The notes under the pieces are model-generated. The model worked only from the letters and a program-made list of their open reading frames with translations, was not told where the DNA came from and did not search any database. Positions 46,243 to 59,800 of a stretch of 64,000 nucleotides of DNA are shown piece by piece. The stretch is from Branchiostoma lanceolatum (Eukaryota; Chordata; Leptocardii; Amphioxiformes; Branchiostomatidae), in the NCBI RefSeq assembly GCF_035083965.1, contig NC_089738.1:11062734-11126733 (forward strand), written 5' to 3'. Both the position numbers and the translations under genes were made by a program. Positions within the stretch are counted from its first letter, which is position 1. Each line of letters begins with the position of its first letter.

Positions 46243-46362
46243 TAGCCTGAGTACCAGCCTCCGTAGTGACCGCTGGCTCAAACAAAATCGCTTGCTAACC
46301 ACGGATTAGCGAGCGATTTTTCTTTGAGCCAGCGGTCACCACGGAGGCTGGTACTCAGGCTA
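46243..46362. mobile_element. Foldback hairpin element (TAG...CTA), 120 bp
   Basis: TAGCCTGAGTACCAGCCTCC at the left is mirrored by GGAGGCTGGTACTCAGGCTA. The inner arms GTGACCGCTGGCTCAAA and TTTGAGCCAGCGGTCAC also pair. Flanking 9-mers GGAGAATTT and GGGGAGTTT match at 7 of 9. Confidence 0.78.
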
Positions 46363-46784
46363 GGGGAGTTTATTGAAATCATTTCAACGATGAATCCTTG
46401 ACGACACAATTCTTCTTGTGACCACACATGACATTGATGGAAATTGGAGTCACCATAGATGTGCAAAGTCTTCTGTTAAATCATCGACGATAGCACAACC
46501 GAGGCAGTACTTCGTGACGAGGTATACTGATAAGTTTATTAACTAAAGGTGTTTGTGTTGGCTTCTTTTGTGCCCAGAGTCAAGGCCGACTGGACGTCCT
46601 AATAGCCCACACCACCCAGGTGATTGATGAAAAAGGGTGTCACATTGTTTGTCACGTAACCACACAAAGAGATGTTACTTAATGGTAAGCTTCTCAAAAA
46701 TGCTCTGTTTGCGGTAGCTCATCCGTACAGGTGGACAGTCATGAACATACCGGACACTCGTCTGGATTGAGAGGCTTCACATCG

Positions 46785-46975
46785 TCACTCTCACTCACTC
46801 ACTCACTCACTCACTCACTCACTCACTCACTCACTCACTCACTCACTCACTCACTCACGCACTCACTCTCTCTCTCACTCACTCACTCACTCACTCACTC
46901 ACTCTCTCTCACTAACTCACTCACTCACTCACTCACTCTCTCACTCACTCACTCACTCGCTCGCTCGCTCGCTTA
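46785..46975. repeat. (CACT)n microsatellite
   Basis: Mainly ACTC tetramers with short TCTC and CGCT interruptions over about 190 bp. The open frame across it is an artefact. Confidence 0.92.
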
Positions 46976-47854
46976 ATTATTTCATGGATAAAAAGATTAA
47001 AAGAATTTGATTTTTCCGATGGCTACCATGACACCACATTCAAGTTCGATTTTGAGCCTGATCTAACAACGTTTTCGTCAGAAGGAGAGCAAGGCAGCAG
47101 CTAAGTGACTAGGTTTGTAGAAACGAAGCTGAATAGTTGGCGACTCGGGTATCCAGTCTTCCTCCGACGAAACAAGGATCCCAAGATGAGAAGACTGGGT
47201 ATGACCTTGGTGCTGATCATGCCGTCTGAAGCTGACCAACCCTGTCGTTCCACAGCAACCTGCTAGGTGGCGTTTACCGACTTGCACAGGTTCCACCATG
47301 GTACCAATCAAGACCATGGTTTCCACCTGACGATAAAAATCACAACAGCCACAACATTTAGACCCTGCAATCTTGTCAACCTCCTACCATATTCTCCAAA
47401 TGTTTGTCCCCACATTGCCTTTTTGAGTGCACAGGAATGTCTTGGTGAAAGTGTAGATGATTCGAATTTAAAGCAGTTCTTTAGAAAAAGCTGTATTTGA
47501 TATTGTCTTCTGTATTTAGATGATTTTCCATGGCCCTATCCCTGCTGCACACCCAGCTGAATATCGTCCACTTGGAAAATGATCAAAATTTTTCGCTGTT
47601 TTAAACACAGCTTTCGAAATCCATGCCACTTAAAATGCGTGCAAAAGCGATTTAAATCACTTCACATCTGCTTGGAGGTCACGTGATTCCTGAGAGCGCG
47701 ACCCGGAAGTGCTGGGGGCTTTTTGCGCAAACTCCACCAGAAACTTTCACTTACACATTTGGTATCTCCGCGCGTTATCGTTCTTACCCAAAGCCGTGTA
47801 CGTTAAAAGATGTTAAGTTCGTTCGTCTGTAGACAGAGGTAGTGGCGGTAAAAC

Positions 47855-50800
47855 ATGCGGCCTGTGCCGCCGGGACAGGTCTGGTACCACGGGAATATCA
47901 GCAGACTCAAGGCGGAGGAACTTCTGGGGAGGGCCAAGAAGGACGGCTGTTTCCTGGTGCGGGACAGCGAGAGCGTGAAGGGAGCCTTCGCCCTGTGTGT
48001 TCTGTAAGAAAACAACTCGTTTGCCAACATTGCTGCTCCATTAATCGTGTGTTTTCATATGATACACCTTATGAAATATCCCCACATATAACTCTTATAA
48101 CATTGACGTTAGCACAGGTTTTACATGAGACACAGCGTAATATGCCAACATCCTGCTGGCTTTGCCTGGAGTTGTGTTGCAGTAGATCAGGAAGTGTGTA
48201 CACTATAGATAATGGTGGTGTGCTGCACATGGTATAGCATGGCTTAGCTGTGATCTGTTGTTATCCTCCAGTACAGGCCCCACGTTTTTGATAACACCTC
48301 AGGGGTGGAAGCATTCTTTGCTGTATGTTTTAGTAACTATCTTTTAAAGGGATTACAAAATGCCCTGAGAGGCTATGCATGGAAAACAGCTGTGATTTTA
48401 GAATGTTACCATATTTCTTGTATAATAAAATAATCAATGATTCCTGGGAGACTAGCCGCCTTTACAGCATAGCCAGGGATCCAGCCTTCAAGTTCAAGGC
48501 TGTGCCCCATCATATTCACCTCCACTAGATTGGAACAGGTACAGCTTTTACAGCTGGATTCCAGGCTATCCACAGTAGGCTCTGCTGGGAATGCTTTGAT
48601 CATAATATACTTTTATTTTGGTTATGTACCATTTCTTGATTGCTACCTTGACGTTTTTCTGGGCTTTTTCCATTTTCAGCTACCATGGAGCGGTGCACCA
48701 GTACAGAATCCTGCAAGACGCTGATGAACTTCTGGCCTTACAGGTTTGTGTGTCACCTTTATTGGCAGCTGGGCTTGGAAAACTATTTTCTCTGCATATC
48801 CGCATGTTTTTCACCAGCCCCCATTTTCAATTTATCCATTTGCTTAAATCTTACTAGTCAGAGAACCCACCACACTTATCGAAAGGAATAGTAGTCCTTC
48901 CCGATGTAAGTGGATCATATCTGTTCCAGTCTAAATGGAGTAGGGAACTTTCTGAGCAGTCCTCGTATCCCCTGCTTCTCCTATTGCGTCAGTTAGTCCT
49001 CAATCTCAGCTAGTCGAGCTTCGTTGTTTTGAGAATAAATTTTCTGACCTAAGGAGAAGAGCTGCTGTCCCAGTCCTACTCATGTGACCTGTAACCTTGA
49101 AGTGAACCTTGTGTCCAGTTATGTGGTAACTGCTGAGTAGTTACATTTTACGTTGCATAAAGGTAACTGTCTACGTTTTACGTATAATGAAAGCAAACTA
49201 ATTACGCGTTAAGGCTTATGTACCGATTACGAATGATGTTCATTTTGAGCACGTACATTTGTTAAAACAAAACAAGGAAATGAATGGCTTGGCCTTACAA
49301 ATTCTAAAAGGGATGATATTTTTTGTGTCTGTAGACTATCCGTGGTGTCCAGGAGCAGAGATTCTCCAGTCTGCAGGACTTGGTGACCCAGAACAGCTCC
49401 AGAACCGATGTCCTGGTCTGCCCACTGAAGGAAGCTGTACAACAGGACCAGTCTGAAGAGGACTCAGGTTATGTACACATGGATGTAACATTGCATTGTT
49501 CTAGGTCTTCAGTAACACTTGTTTCACATGACTTATCATTAAGAGAAGGAGTCCATCCCGGTGTGAGTGGATCGGCCCTATCAGTCTGGTTTTATATTCA
49601 TTCAGTGCCTAGTGGCACATAGGGCATCAAATTTCCTTGCTATTTCAGTAGCAAGGTACATTTGCTATCCCTTCCCCTTGAACATGGAACCACCATTTTA
49701 TGTCCCTTCTGAAAGATGGATGCAGCCCAAACGGAGATTTCCCAACCCAGGATTGAACCTGGGTCTCCCAGTTAGCAACTAAATGGAACTACCGGTACAT
49801 GCAATTGGTAAACTTTAAGGCTGCTACCAGTTAAACCATAGAGACATCCCTTGTGGACTTATGTTGCTTGTACAAAGGTGTAAGTAACCATACGGGGGCT
49901 CACCAGGGATACAAACAAATTAGATATTAACTTTGCATCTAATAAAGTAAGGATTCTCTTACATAACAAGTGATACGTAAATTAAGTGGAAGTCTCACTA
50001 TTTTTTAATTTTTTATTTTTTATTATTTTTTTTATTATTGGTTTTTCATAACATAACAAAACATAATAAGGAAACCATCCAGCAAAAACTGATCGTGTAC
50101 AGATATGAAATCATAAAAAGAAACAATAACAAAGGTGTAGTTATCAATACAAATAACCAATAATGTTACCAATAATGGTAACATAAATTAACAATAATGT
50201 AAACATAAATTAACAATAATGATAACATAAACTTTATCCAACAGAAATTAAAATGTAGTGCAACAGAAATCAAGGAATTTCCAGCATTAATAGTAATAAC
50301 CTAAGTTAAAATGAAAGAAGAATACATATACAAGATATTTAACTGCATAAAGTGCCCCAGTCTCACTATTTGTCAGGTTATTAGTTTTATATGTGATCAT
50401 CTTCATGTTTTTCATTTCATCATTTTACAGATGATGATGAAGATGAAGACAGTCTCACACCTGTTGGGGATTTCTCCAAGTCCAGGACAGACACAGTCTC
50501 ACAGGTGTTCCAGATGAGACTAGAACAACTCAGGTTGTCCAGGTACGGAACAGAAAAAAACTTTGTTGTTGTTTTCCTAATTCCAGGTTCTATTACTGAT
50601 AATGGACTAACAGTGGACTTGGTTTTGCATAAAGTTGGTCTACTTTCTAAGTAAGAGTAAGCCCTGGATGTTAAGTCTCTTTTTACACTGTGAACCAAAA
50701 GTAAAGTCTCTTTCAATGTTTAGTAGGCCTTCAAAAGTTCTTTTATATGAAATAAGCTTCATAGTCTGAATGTGCTTGATAATTTGGTGAGTGTGCAGCA

Positions 50801-53800
50801 ATTATTGTGGTTACTGATGTGATTCTGAATGGGTTTGATTTGTCCGCAGAGTGGACAATGGTTTTGTTGGTCAGCTGCGGCAGTATGTCCAGCAGGGCCT
50901 GCAGCAGGACATGGATGGTCTGCGGACAGGAGGGTCAAGCCTGCCACAGCTACACAGGCTGGTAGAGCTGTCTGCACAGGAGCTACATGGGTAAGGGCAC
51001 GGTCACATTCCCCTTAGGGTAGGTTTATGGCAGTAGGGATATAACTCACAGTTGAGCTGGTGGTTTCAATTAGTTGGTACCTGGGAGAACCCAGTTCAAT
51101 CATGGGCAGGACATCTTAGTTGGGGCTGCTCCCGTCTTTCGGAAGGATAGATAAAATGAGGGTCCCGTGTTTGAGGAGGTGTTTTGGGCACATTAAAGGG
51201 GATGGGCCAGAAACCCCTACATGTAGAAATATACCCTTCTGCTGAAACAGTAAGGAAACTTGCTGCCTGATGTGCCGCTAGGCACAACAAGGGTCTGATC
51301 AAACAAACATGAAAATTAACCAGATTTTGGTTCACTGGAATGCTCATTGCCTATTAGAATGAAATTCTGATGAAGCTTTTCTGCTCTGTGTTTTCCCAGT
51401 CATTTTGAAAGTTTCCTGGCTAAGATGGACACCATGAGGCAGCTGTTTGACCAGACAACACCTGGGAAGCATAGGAAGGCATCTGATCCTGTCAAGGTAC
51501 ATGTATGTTACCGTGACTTTCTTCTATTTTTGATATTAGTCACTTTCGTGTGACGAAATTCTTTTCTTGCTAACAGAGTAAGGCTTTCTAATATCACTGG
51601 AAACAAGGACTACTTAGACCAGGATTTGTGTTTGGAGGGAACACAACTGTACTTTAAATTCACAAGTCAGCCAATACAATCACAACTTGCTGACTTGATG
51701 ATAGTAGGGAATGGCTCAGGAACCCATGTAAACACATGTAAACAAACACTAGAACAGTTCAAGGCATTTCTAATTCTAATACTTGTCGGTCATTTTGGTT
51801 CATCACATATGAATATACCTTTAGTTATTAGTATTTTACACTGAATACTTATTTCAAAGTGTATAATGTAACTGACTTTATATTGTGAGAATGTTAAGTT
51901 AACATTTTGCAGCTGGGGAGTTTTTGGCAGGCTGTTGAAATTAAGGGACTTCACACTGCTTGATTTCACATCGTTTGTGGAAATCACACTGGAAATGAGG
52001 CAAACATGTTGAAAATTATTTGCAAATGTCAATCTCAATTGAGATTTTTAAAATCAGACTATACTATTTGCATGCAGTTTTTGTGCCACAATTCTAAACT
52101 ACCTGGATAAAGAATAAGAATTACATGAGAAATGGAGATCACGCCACACTCTATTTCGATCCTTGGTTTTCAAAAATTCAGCAAGAGGACAACATCAAAA
52201 CAGAGGGCTAGGAGAATACTGTCCAATTGACTATATTCATTTCCTAAAATTGTGTTTACCAAGGTTTAGACTTCCCGTAGCCTCTGTTTGCATTTTGACA
52301 GATTTCCAACTCAGCAGTTGTTGTCTTTTGAGTCAAGAACCAACAAATTAACTTAGCATGGCCTGATTGGTCTGAGCCATTGTAGACTGGAAAGTAATTG
52401 CATGTAACAGAAGTAATTATTGTTTAATGCATGAAACTGACATAAAAACAATAATTCAATCATTGTGTTTATGTAATGTATAACTGTTGTTTTTGGATCA
52501 GGATGACCAGGGGCAGTTTGACCTGCAGGAGCTTTTGGAACGACTGGCCACCTGTAAGACTGTCATCACAAGTCTGGAAAGAAAGGTGGGAAATACAAGT
52601 ACAAATTCTTTCATCAATAAGCCAGTTCATGGTTTGAGCTGCACATACGTGAGGTCAAAGGTGAAGGCCCCTAACTTGCAAACAGCTCTTTTATAACATG
52701 CTTGCTTCAACTTTGACATATTACCCTCAATGCATCACACCGTACAACGCAGTTCCGTTTTAATGTATGGCTATTTGTTCAGTGCTTGATTGAGTTTTTT
52801 TAGTAGGAAGCTAACTTTAACTTGTTTTGAAATGAAAGTTTAGCAAGAGGACGAAATGATAACTTAACAGATATCTGGAAAACATGAGGCTGACAATATT
52901 CAACCCCTAATACTGTGTGTACCAAGGTTAAGAGCTTCCAGGATTACTTTTTTAGTTTCAATTTCAGACCCAACAAACTCAAATAGTGCGGCCTGAAGGC
53001 CTTGTGGCTCAACAACATCATGACAAATTGCTGTTGTTGAAATGTTAGAAATATTGTTGTTGTTTTATCTTGTAGGCCTCGAGAGTTCTGCAGGAATTCG
53101 TCCAACCTGAAGGCGAAAGTGAAAACAGGACCAAGGAAAACTTCCCCAAAGGAGAAGTGGCCAAGTCACCCCCACCCTCCATTCCCCCAAAGACTTTTGA
53201 GGTGAAAAGAGATTTTTCAGTTCAGTTCATCTGTTACTGGTCAGGGTTACATCTAAATATATAAGTTTTGGCACTCTTGGGGTGCCTTGGTGTGCCAACT
53301 TTCCATAGTATTCTTGTAGGAGAAAGATGTGAATTCTTATGCATCCTATAGTCCAAGACTTTCACATTCATTCCCTCTAGTTCAAAGATGTGTTCTTGAC
53401 CCTGAATGACATTGTTTATTCCTTTCTTGAAGGTGAGACAGGAAAGTCTTGGTGCGATGAAGTCATCACGACTTATGGTGAAGGTGGACGTCATGAATGG
53501 CAAGTTGTACTGTCTACGCAGCCCGAAGAGCCCAGAGGAAGTCTTCACACATAAGAAAAGTAACTATCATGTTCTTACCAGTTTGTGCATCTTTGTAGGG
53601 ATAAAGGGTTAAAGTAGCAGTCCTCTGTCTGGCACACAGATATTTCCATGTACTGTAATCATGTCCAACTCCTGTATCAAACTACATAGGTCAATTTCTT
53701 TGTACTTCATTCCAAAAGTGAGACCAAATTATTTATACATGACAATAATGTAGCACTTTGTATTTCTGTATGTAGGATAGATTTAGCCTGGAATCCATCC

Positions 53801-56800
53801 TATTTAGCTTCCGCCCGCTACCCAAGCTCCGCTGCCTGGCCAAATATTTGGCCAGGCAGCGGAGCTTGGGTAGCGGGCGGAAGCTAAATAGGATGGATTC
53901 CAGGCTAGGATAGATTAGCCTTGTAATATTGTTGTTTAAGAGTTGTTGCCATACACTGTGCCATGTACAATGCATGGTAATATTGAGCCATAAAGTTCAT
54001 TTATAATTCATTCATTCTTTTGGACAAGACATAATATTTGAGGTTTGCTTCAATATAGGACCACAAAAGAGCCACACAATAATGACAATTTTTGTTCAGT
54101 TTTACAGTTGGTTAAGTCTCCAAAAGCCAGACTGGGAGTTAAGATTGAGGACCAGAAGGGAAAGTACTTTGTTTTTGAGGATGTCAGGGTAAGTAACAGT
54201 ATTTCTGCATTATGATGAAAAGGCATGATTGCTTGTGAAGTTCCTGCATCTATATATCTGTGTATATTTAAGAAGGGTGGATGGGGTGTTCTGAAAATAC
54301 TTAAAGAAACAACAACAATATAGACAAGTATAGATATTTTTAGGAAGTTCCTTTTTGCAATTTTCCATGACGCCACAGTGATGTCATCAAGAGTTATAGG
54401 GCAATGCACATTTAAAAGAAAAAGCTGTACCTGGCTAATGCGTGGGTATTTGTCAATGATATTGTAATGTTAAAGATTTTTTAAGGCTGATTTCTGTGAA
54501 TTTTTTTTCAAGAATTTTAATTGTACAGGGGAAGGAGTGTCTAGTCTGTTGGATCATTACTGCTTGTGATGTACTCATATGTGAGGCTGTGTCATACTCA
54601 ATTTTTTTTCTGTTTCAGTCCCGGGAGCTGTTCTGTCAGCTCATCCAGCACATGAAGAACATCCACTCTAAGGACAAGGAGGTTGATCAGATCTCTGTCT
54701 TTGTAGGAACATGGAATATGGGTATGTGTTTTTATCCAAGTATTATCAGATGGTAGTTAGTAGTGTATTATTTGCAAGCAGTAACATGTGTTCATTATAT
54801 CATATAAAGTAACTGCAGCAGGTAGCTTACAGCAAGCCATAATATCTATGATTTCCATTTGCAAAGTGACCCCTCAGTAATAGTTTAGTAATAGTAATGG
54901 TAACAGTAATATCTATTTTAAACTACTGGGGTAATTTAAAAGCTATTCGTATTGTATTTCGATTATACTTAAACCATTCCCACAGTTGCATGTGTGATGG
55001 TAGTTCAGCACCAGGGACAGTGTGTGATGGTACTTCAGCACAAGGGACAGTGTGTGATGGTAATTTAGCACAAGGGACAGTGTGTGATGGTAATTTAGCA
55101 CCAGGGACAGTGTGTGATGGTAGTTCAGCACCAGGACAGTGTGTGATGGTAGTTCAGCACTAGGGACAGTGTGTGATGGTAGTTCAGCACCAGGGACAGT
55201 GTGTGATGGTAGTTCAGCACCAGGGACAGTGTGTGATGGTAGTTCAGCACTAGGGACAGTGTGTGATGGTAGTTCAGCACCAGGGACAGTGTGTGATGGT
55301 AGTTCAGCACTAGGGACAGTGTGTGATGGTAGTTCAGCACCAGGGACAGTGTGTGATGGTAGTTCAGCACCAGGGACAGTGTGTGATGGTAGTTCAGCAC
55401 CAGGGACAGTGTGTGATGGTAGTTGAGCACCGGGGACATTGTGTGATGGTAGTTCAGCACCAGGGACAGTGTGTGATGGTAGTTCAGCACTAGGGACAGT
55501 GTGGTACTCACCTAAGAAAGATATTGTGCTGCTCACCTCAATATTTTTCAGTGAATGTACTATTCCCACTGTAACACTCACGATTGTTGTTTTCCAGGAG
55601 ATGCTCCTGCCCCTTCCAACATCTCCTCGTGGTTCAAGTGTCAAGGTCAGGGGAAGACAAGGGATGAGACCTTTGCCCTGGTGCCGTTTGACGTCTATGT
55701 GATTGGCACGCAGGAGTCGGCTGTTGGTGAAAAGGACTGGGTACAGCGGCTTCAGCTGGTGCTGTGGGGCCTTGCTGAGATCAAGTACCAACCAGTAAGG
55801 ACTGTATCAACTGTAGCAATTTGTTGATTAGTTGTTTGATTGATTGATTGATTGATTGGTGAATTGACAGTGAGTTTGCTACTTCAAGCCTCAAGCATAA
55901 AAAAACCTCTGCATGTAAAAGAACCCAACAAACGTATCAAGAAGAGTAGGGGTGACCCGGTGTGCTTGACTTCATACGCGAGGGTATAGGTATTAGCAGC
56001 TGAAGGCATTAGATCTTTGAATCCTTTTTGTTTTTGTATTGCAGGTTGCAGTCAGCACCTTGTGGGGCCTCCGCCTGGTGGTGCTGGTCAAGCCTGAACA
56101 CCAGCACAGGATCAGCCATGTACAGACTAGCTCCGTCAAGACGGGGATAGCCAATGCTTTAGGTACTTTTTAGAAGTTTTGCACTTTGAATAAGAGTATG
56201 ATTTAGTTATGCTTCCTGGCTTTTTTCATTTAGGATGAACTGTATAATTTCTAAGGATAAACTGTAAGGAAAGAGAAATGTGAAAAGTAAGGAAAAGAAT
56301 TCCAATATGATCTTACCATTTAAGTCTACTGAAAGATTAAACCTGAATTCTTATTTCTAATGGACAAAGGGAACAAGGGCGCTGTTGGTATCGCCTTCCT
56401 CTTCTGGGGGACGGCGTTCTGTTTCATCAACTGTCACCTAACATCAGGCAATGAAAAATGTACCAGGTAAGTTTCAACTCTTCTTATAGTGTTTTGATAG
56501 TGTATGTGTGTGTGGTATGAATTGTAAACAATATGATCACACAAGATGAGACTGAAACACTTACTTTCAAACCCAAAAGGGTTGTTCCAAAAACAATCAT
56601 ATTGGGGGAGTGTTTATTTGATTGTTTATTTATTTTACCAGGAGGATAGGCATTTTTCAATGACAATGTGCCCTGGGCTTTACATCAACTCAAAGTTACA
56701 ACAAAAGTAACAAAAAAAGTTACGCACATTACTAAATGATTCAAAACCAATAAAAAATATACTGTACATAGATCATACTACATGTACCAAATAAATGAGG

Positions 56801-59800
56801 GCGACTCGTGAATATCAATAAAACCCCAATGAAAATTTGAATAAGAATCTTGAAATACATGTAAGTGATTACCATCTTAATTTTGTTTCAGACGGAATCA
56901 GAACTACCACGACATCTTAAGGGGGTTGAACCTCGGACACCTGAAACTTGGAGGGTTTGATGTCACGACTCAGTTCCACCACGTCTTCTTCTTAGGAGAC
57001 CTGAACTACAGGCTGGACCTACCTGTTCAGGTGAGAACCATCTATCTCTTAACACATCATACCATACATACATATATTACACTTTGTCATGGAATGCTCT
57101 AGATACGATGTCTAACTTCTTTAGATATGACAACTGTCAAAATACAAAATTAAGCTACATATTAATGCAAAATAAGCTACATTGCTTTGTTATCAGAAAT
57201 GCTACTGAAACAACCCACAATTAGCTCTACCTGATTGTAACATGATATTACAGATGGAAGATTTATTTTGTATTTCTATTTAAATTTGTAGTTTATAGTT
57301 GACCATACAAATTTAGAGTCACTGTACTTTTTGTTGTTCAATAAAGCTTCTAACAGTTACTTCTTCTAAATTTGGAGCAGAGATTTTACAACAAACAGCA
57401 ATGCCAGTGTCTTGTTTTGAGGTGTTACAGTTGTATTCAGTCTTGATTATAATTGTTGTACTACTATGCCTCTCCCAGGAAATCCTGAAGAAGGTGAATG
57501 AGAGGGACTATGAGAGCCTTCTGACTCATGATCAGCTGAAGGTGGAACAGGACAAGGGGAGGATTTTTGTCAGATTCAGTAAGTAAGATTTTGTACTTGT
57601 CAGGAAAAAGCATTCAAAGCACTTAATGTTTAAGGTTTCTACCTCGGACAAATTGACATTTTTACTTTCCATTGTTTTCTCATTAATGAATTACAGAAAG
57701 AACTCTAGTTGTACTGAATATTAATAGGTGGGCATGAAAGAATTCTGAATATGATTTTTTGACCATATGGATGACGTCATCAAATCCTATTGCCCATAAT
57801 ATTATTTTTCTAAAAGAAAATACAGCACTTTGGTACACACCACTGCAATGAAACTATGTTTTCCATGTGCATAATGATCAAAGCTACAAACAGATGTTCG
57901 CGCATCTTGATATGTACTAATTGTCTGCAGTTATTAGAAAATGATGATTTTTTTTTGATTAGGAAAAAAAATCAATTTTCAACAACTGCAGACAATTAGT
58001 GCAGTGCAATTTTTTGATTCTGCTATTTTCATTGATTTTGTTGATGCATGTCTGAAAACATGACTTATCCATCTATCCAGCTTCTACACTTCTGTATTTT
58101 GTCATTTGTCCAGATGAGGAAAATATAACTTTTCCTCCAACGTACCGCTACGAAAGAGGCAACCGAAAGGAATATACCTGGCAGAAGTTCAAAAAGACTG
58201 GGGTAATTTCAATATTTCCACTTCTTCTGTTGATTTTGACCACCAGTATGTTATAGAATCGTTTGAGAATTGTAGTAAATATTCAGGCATGATCAACATT
58301 TTTACAACTAGTGTAAGTATATTTATCGAGCAGAAGGAAATAAAGTCTTATCTTTTACTGTTTGTAAATAACATGCTACAAAATAAATCAAACAACTGGA
58401 TAAATTCTCTAAAGTTAGTGTAAATATTTTGAACAACATCTTGAAACCACATAATTACCACATGCCCCTACTGTACATAATGATCATGTAAATACATCAC
58501 TCTGTATTTTGTATTTTTCTTTCAAGATCCGCATCAACGTTCCGTCCTGGTGTGACCGCGTCTTGTGGCGGTCGTTTCCTGACACGTACATTACCAGTTT
58601 ATCCTATGGTGCGTCTCTGTTCAACCACTGTTTTTACTTGCAAGAGGTGGACAATGTGAAGATATTACATGTAGTCTGTGTATAATTCTTGTGTTATACC
58701 TCATCTTAAGGTTGTATTTTTTTAATGACACGCCCTTCCCCTCCCCTGGTCAGGGTAGGCTGGAACAGACCTAAATTGAAGAAAACAGTTATGAACTCGA
58801 TTAAGTAGTTAAAAGATGAAATGCCATGTCACAGGGTATCAGTATGTGCGACAGTACATGCATTTGTACCAGTTGTTTCAGTAAAATGTAATATTGAAGG
58901 ATACATGGACCTCTGATGCACCTTGGACCCTGTTTGAATTTTTTTCTGATTTGAGGCTTTCTTTCTAATTAGATGAATTGTTTATATGAGAAGAGACCAA
59001 CTTAACATTCTAATACATTGGTTTGACAGTTGACAGACTTTGTTTGACACTGAATTGTACAACTTGTGCACACACAATTAAAATACTCATTACAACAAGC
59101 ATTGATTTTACCACTGCAACTTTCTTGATACACTGTCGTTGTTGGCTCAGTTTGCCTGGTACAATGTTGTGTCACCATAACTACATGTATATCTCAGTCT
59201 GCCCTTCCTTATCACAGGTTGTACAGAAGACATTGTGACCAGTGATCACTCCCCTGTGTTTGCTTCGTTCGATGTGGGGATCACCACTCAGTACGTTTCT
59301 AAAAAAGGTGAGCATTTGGTCTGACTTCTTTGCCCGACTTCCTCCATCTTAAAGTTTGTTGTTCAAAACTGATTTGGTCTTGTGTGAACACAGTTTTGTG
59401 TATGTCTATACAGGTACATATCTTGCCATATTTTCATCATTAAAATGATCTGTTCAATAAGGACCTGTGAGATTATATACAGATTGTATGTGTACAATAA
59501 ATTCCTTGTTAGTTCACCCACTAAGGAATGAAGTATTGTTTCTGAGTGTCTGTGTGTGTGCCTGTGCTTTGGCAGTGCAGTTTCTGTGTGTTCTGTCAGA
59601 GGGCGCTTACCATCATGAGAAAGTTTGTCCCTTCTGAAAGTGTGAAGCCTGCTGTGATTTCTGATTGCCTTTTGCACACCTACCCACAGATCTGGGGGGC
59701 ACTGGTGGGGCGGACAACAAGAAAGTGGAGATTGTTTTCAAGCATATGGATGCCAAGGTCTGATACAAGTTACTGATATTTTATGATTTATGCTTATGTG

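Larger units (their letters stand above)
45267..47854. other. Intergenic region between divergent lectin-ZP and SHIP genes
   Basis: No gene is supported. It should hold the two promoters, facing apart. It also contains a foldback hairpin (46243-46362) and a (CACT)n microsatellite (46785-46975). Confidence 0.5.

Noticed and set aside
54991-55502. Regular repeat resembling a CRISPR array
   Set aside because: Units are directly adjacent with no unique spacers, and the context is a eukaryotic intron. It is a minisatellite.
54943-55791. 282-codon open frame on the minus strand
   Set aside because: It is mostly the 30-bp minisatellite, whose period is a multiple of three. The rest is antisense to a real SHIP exon.
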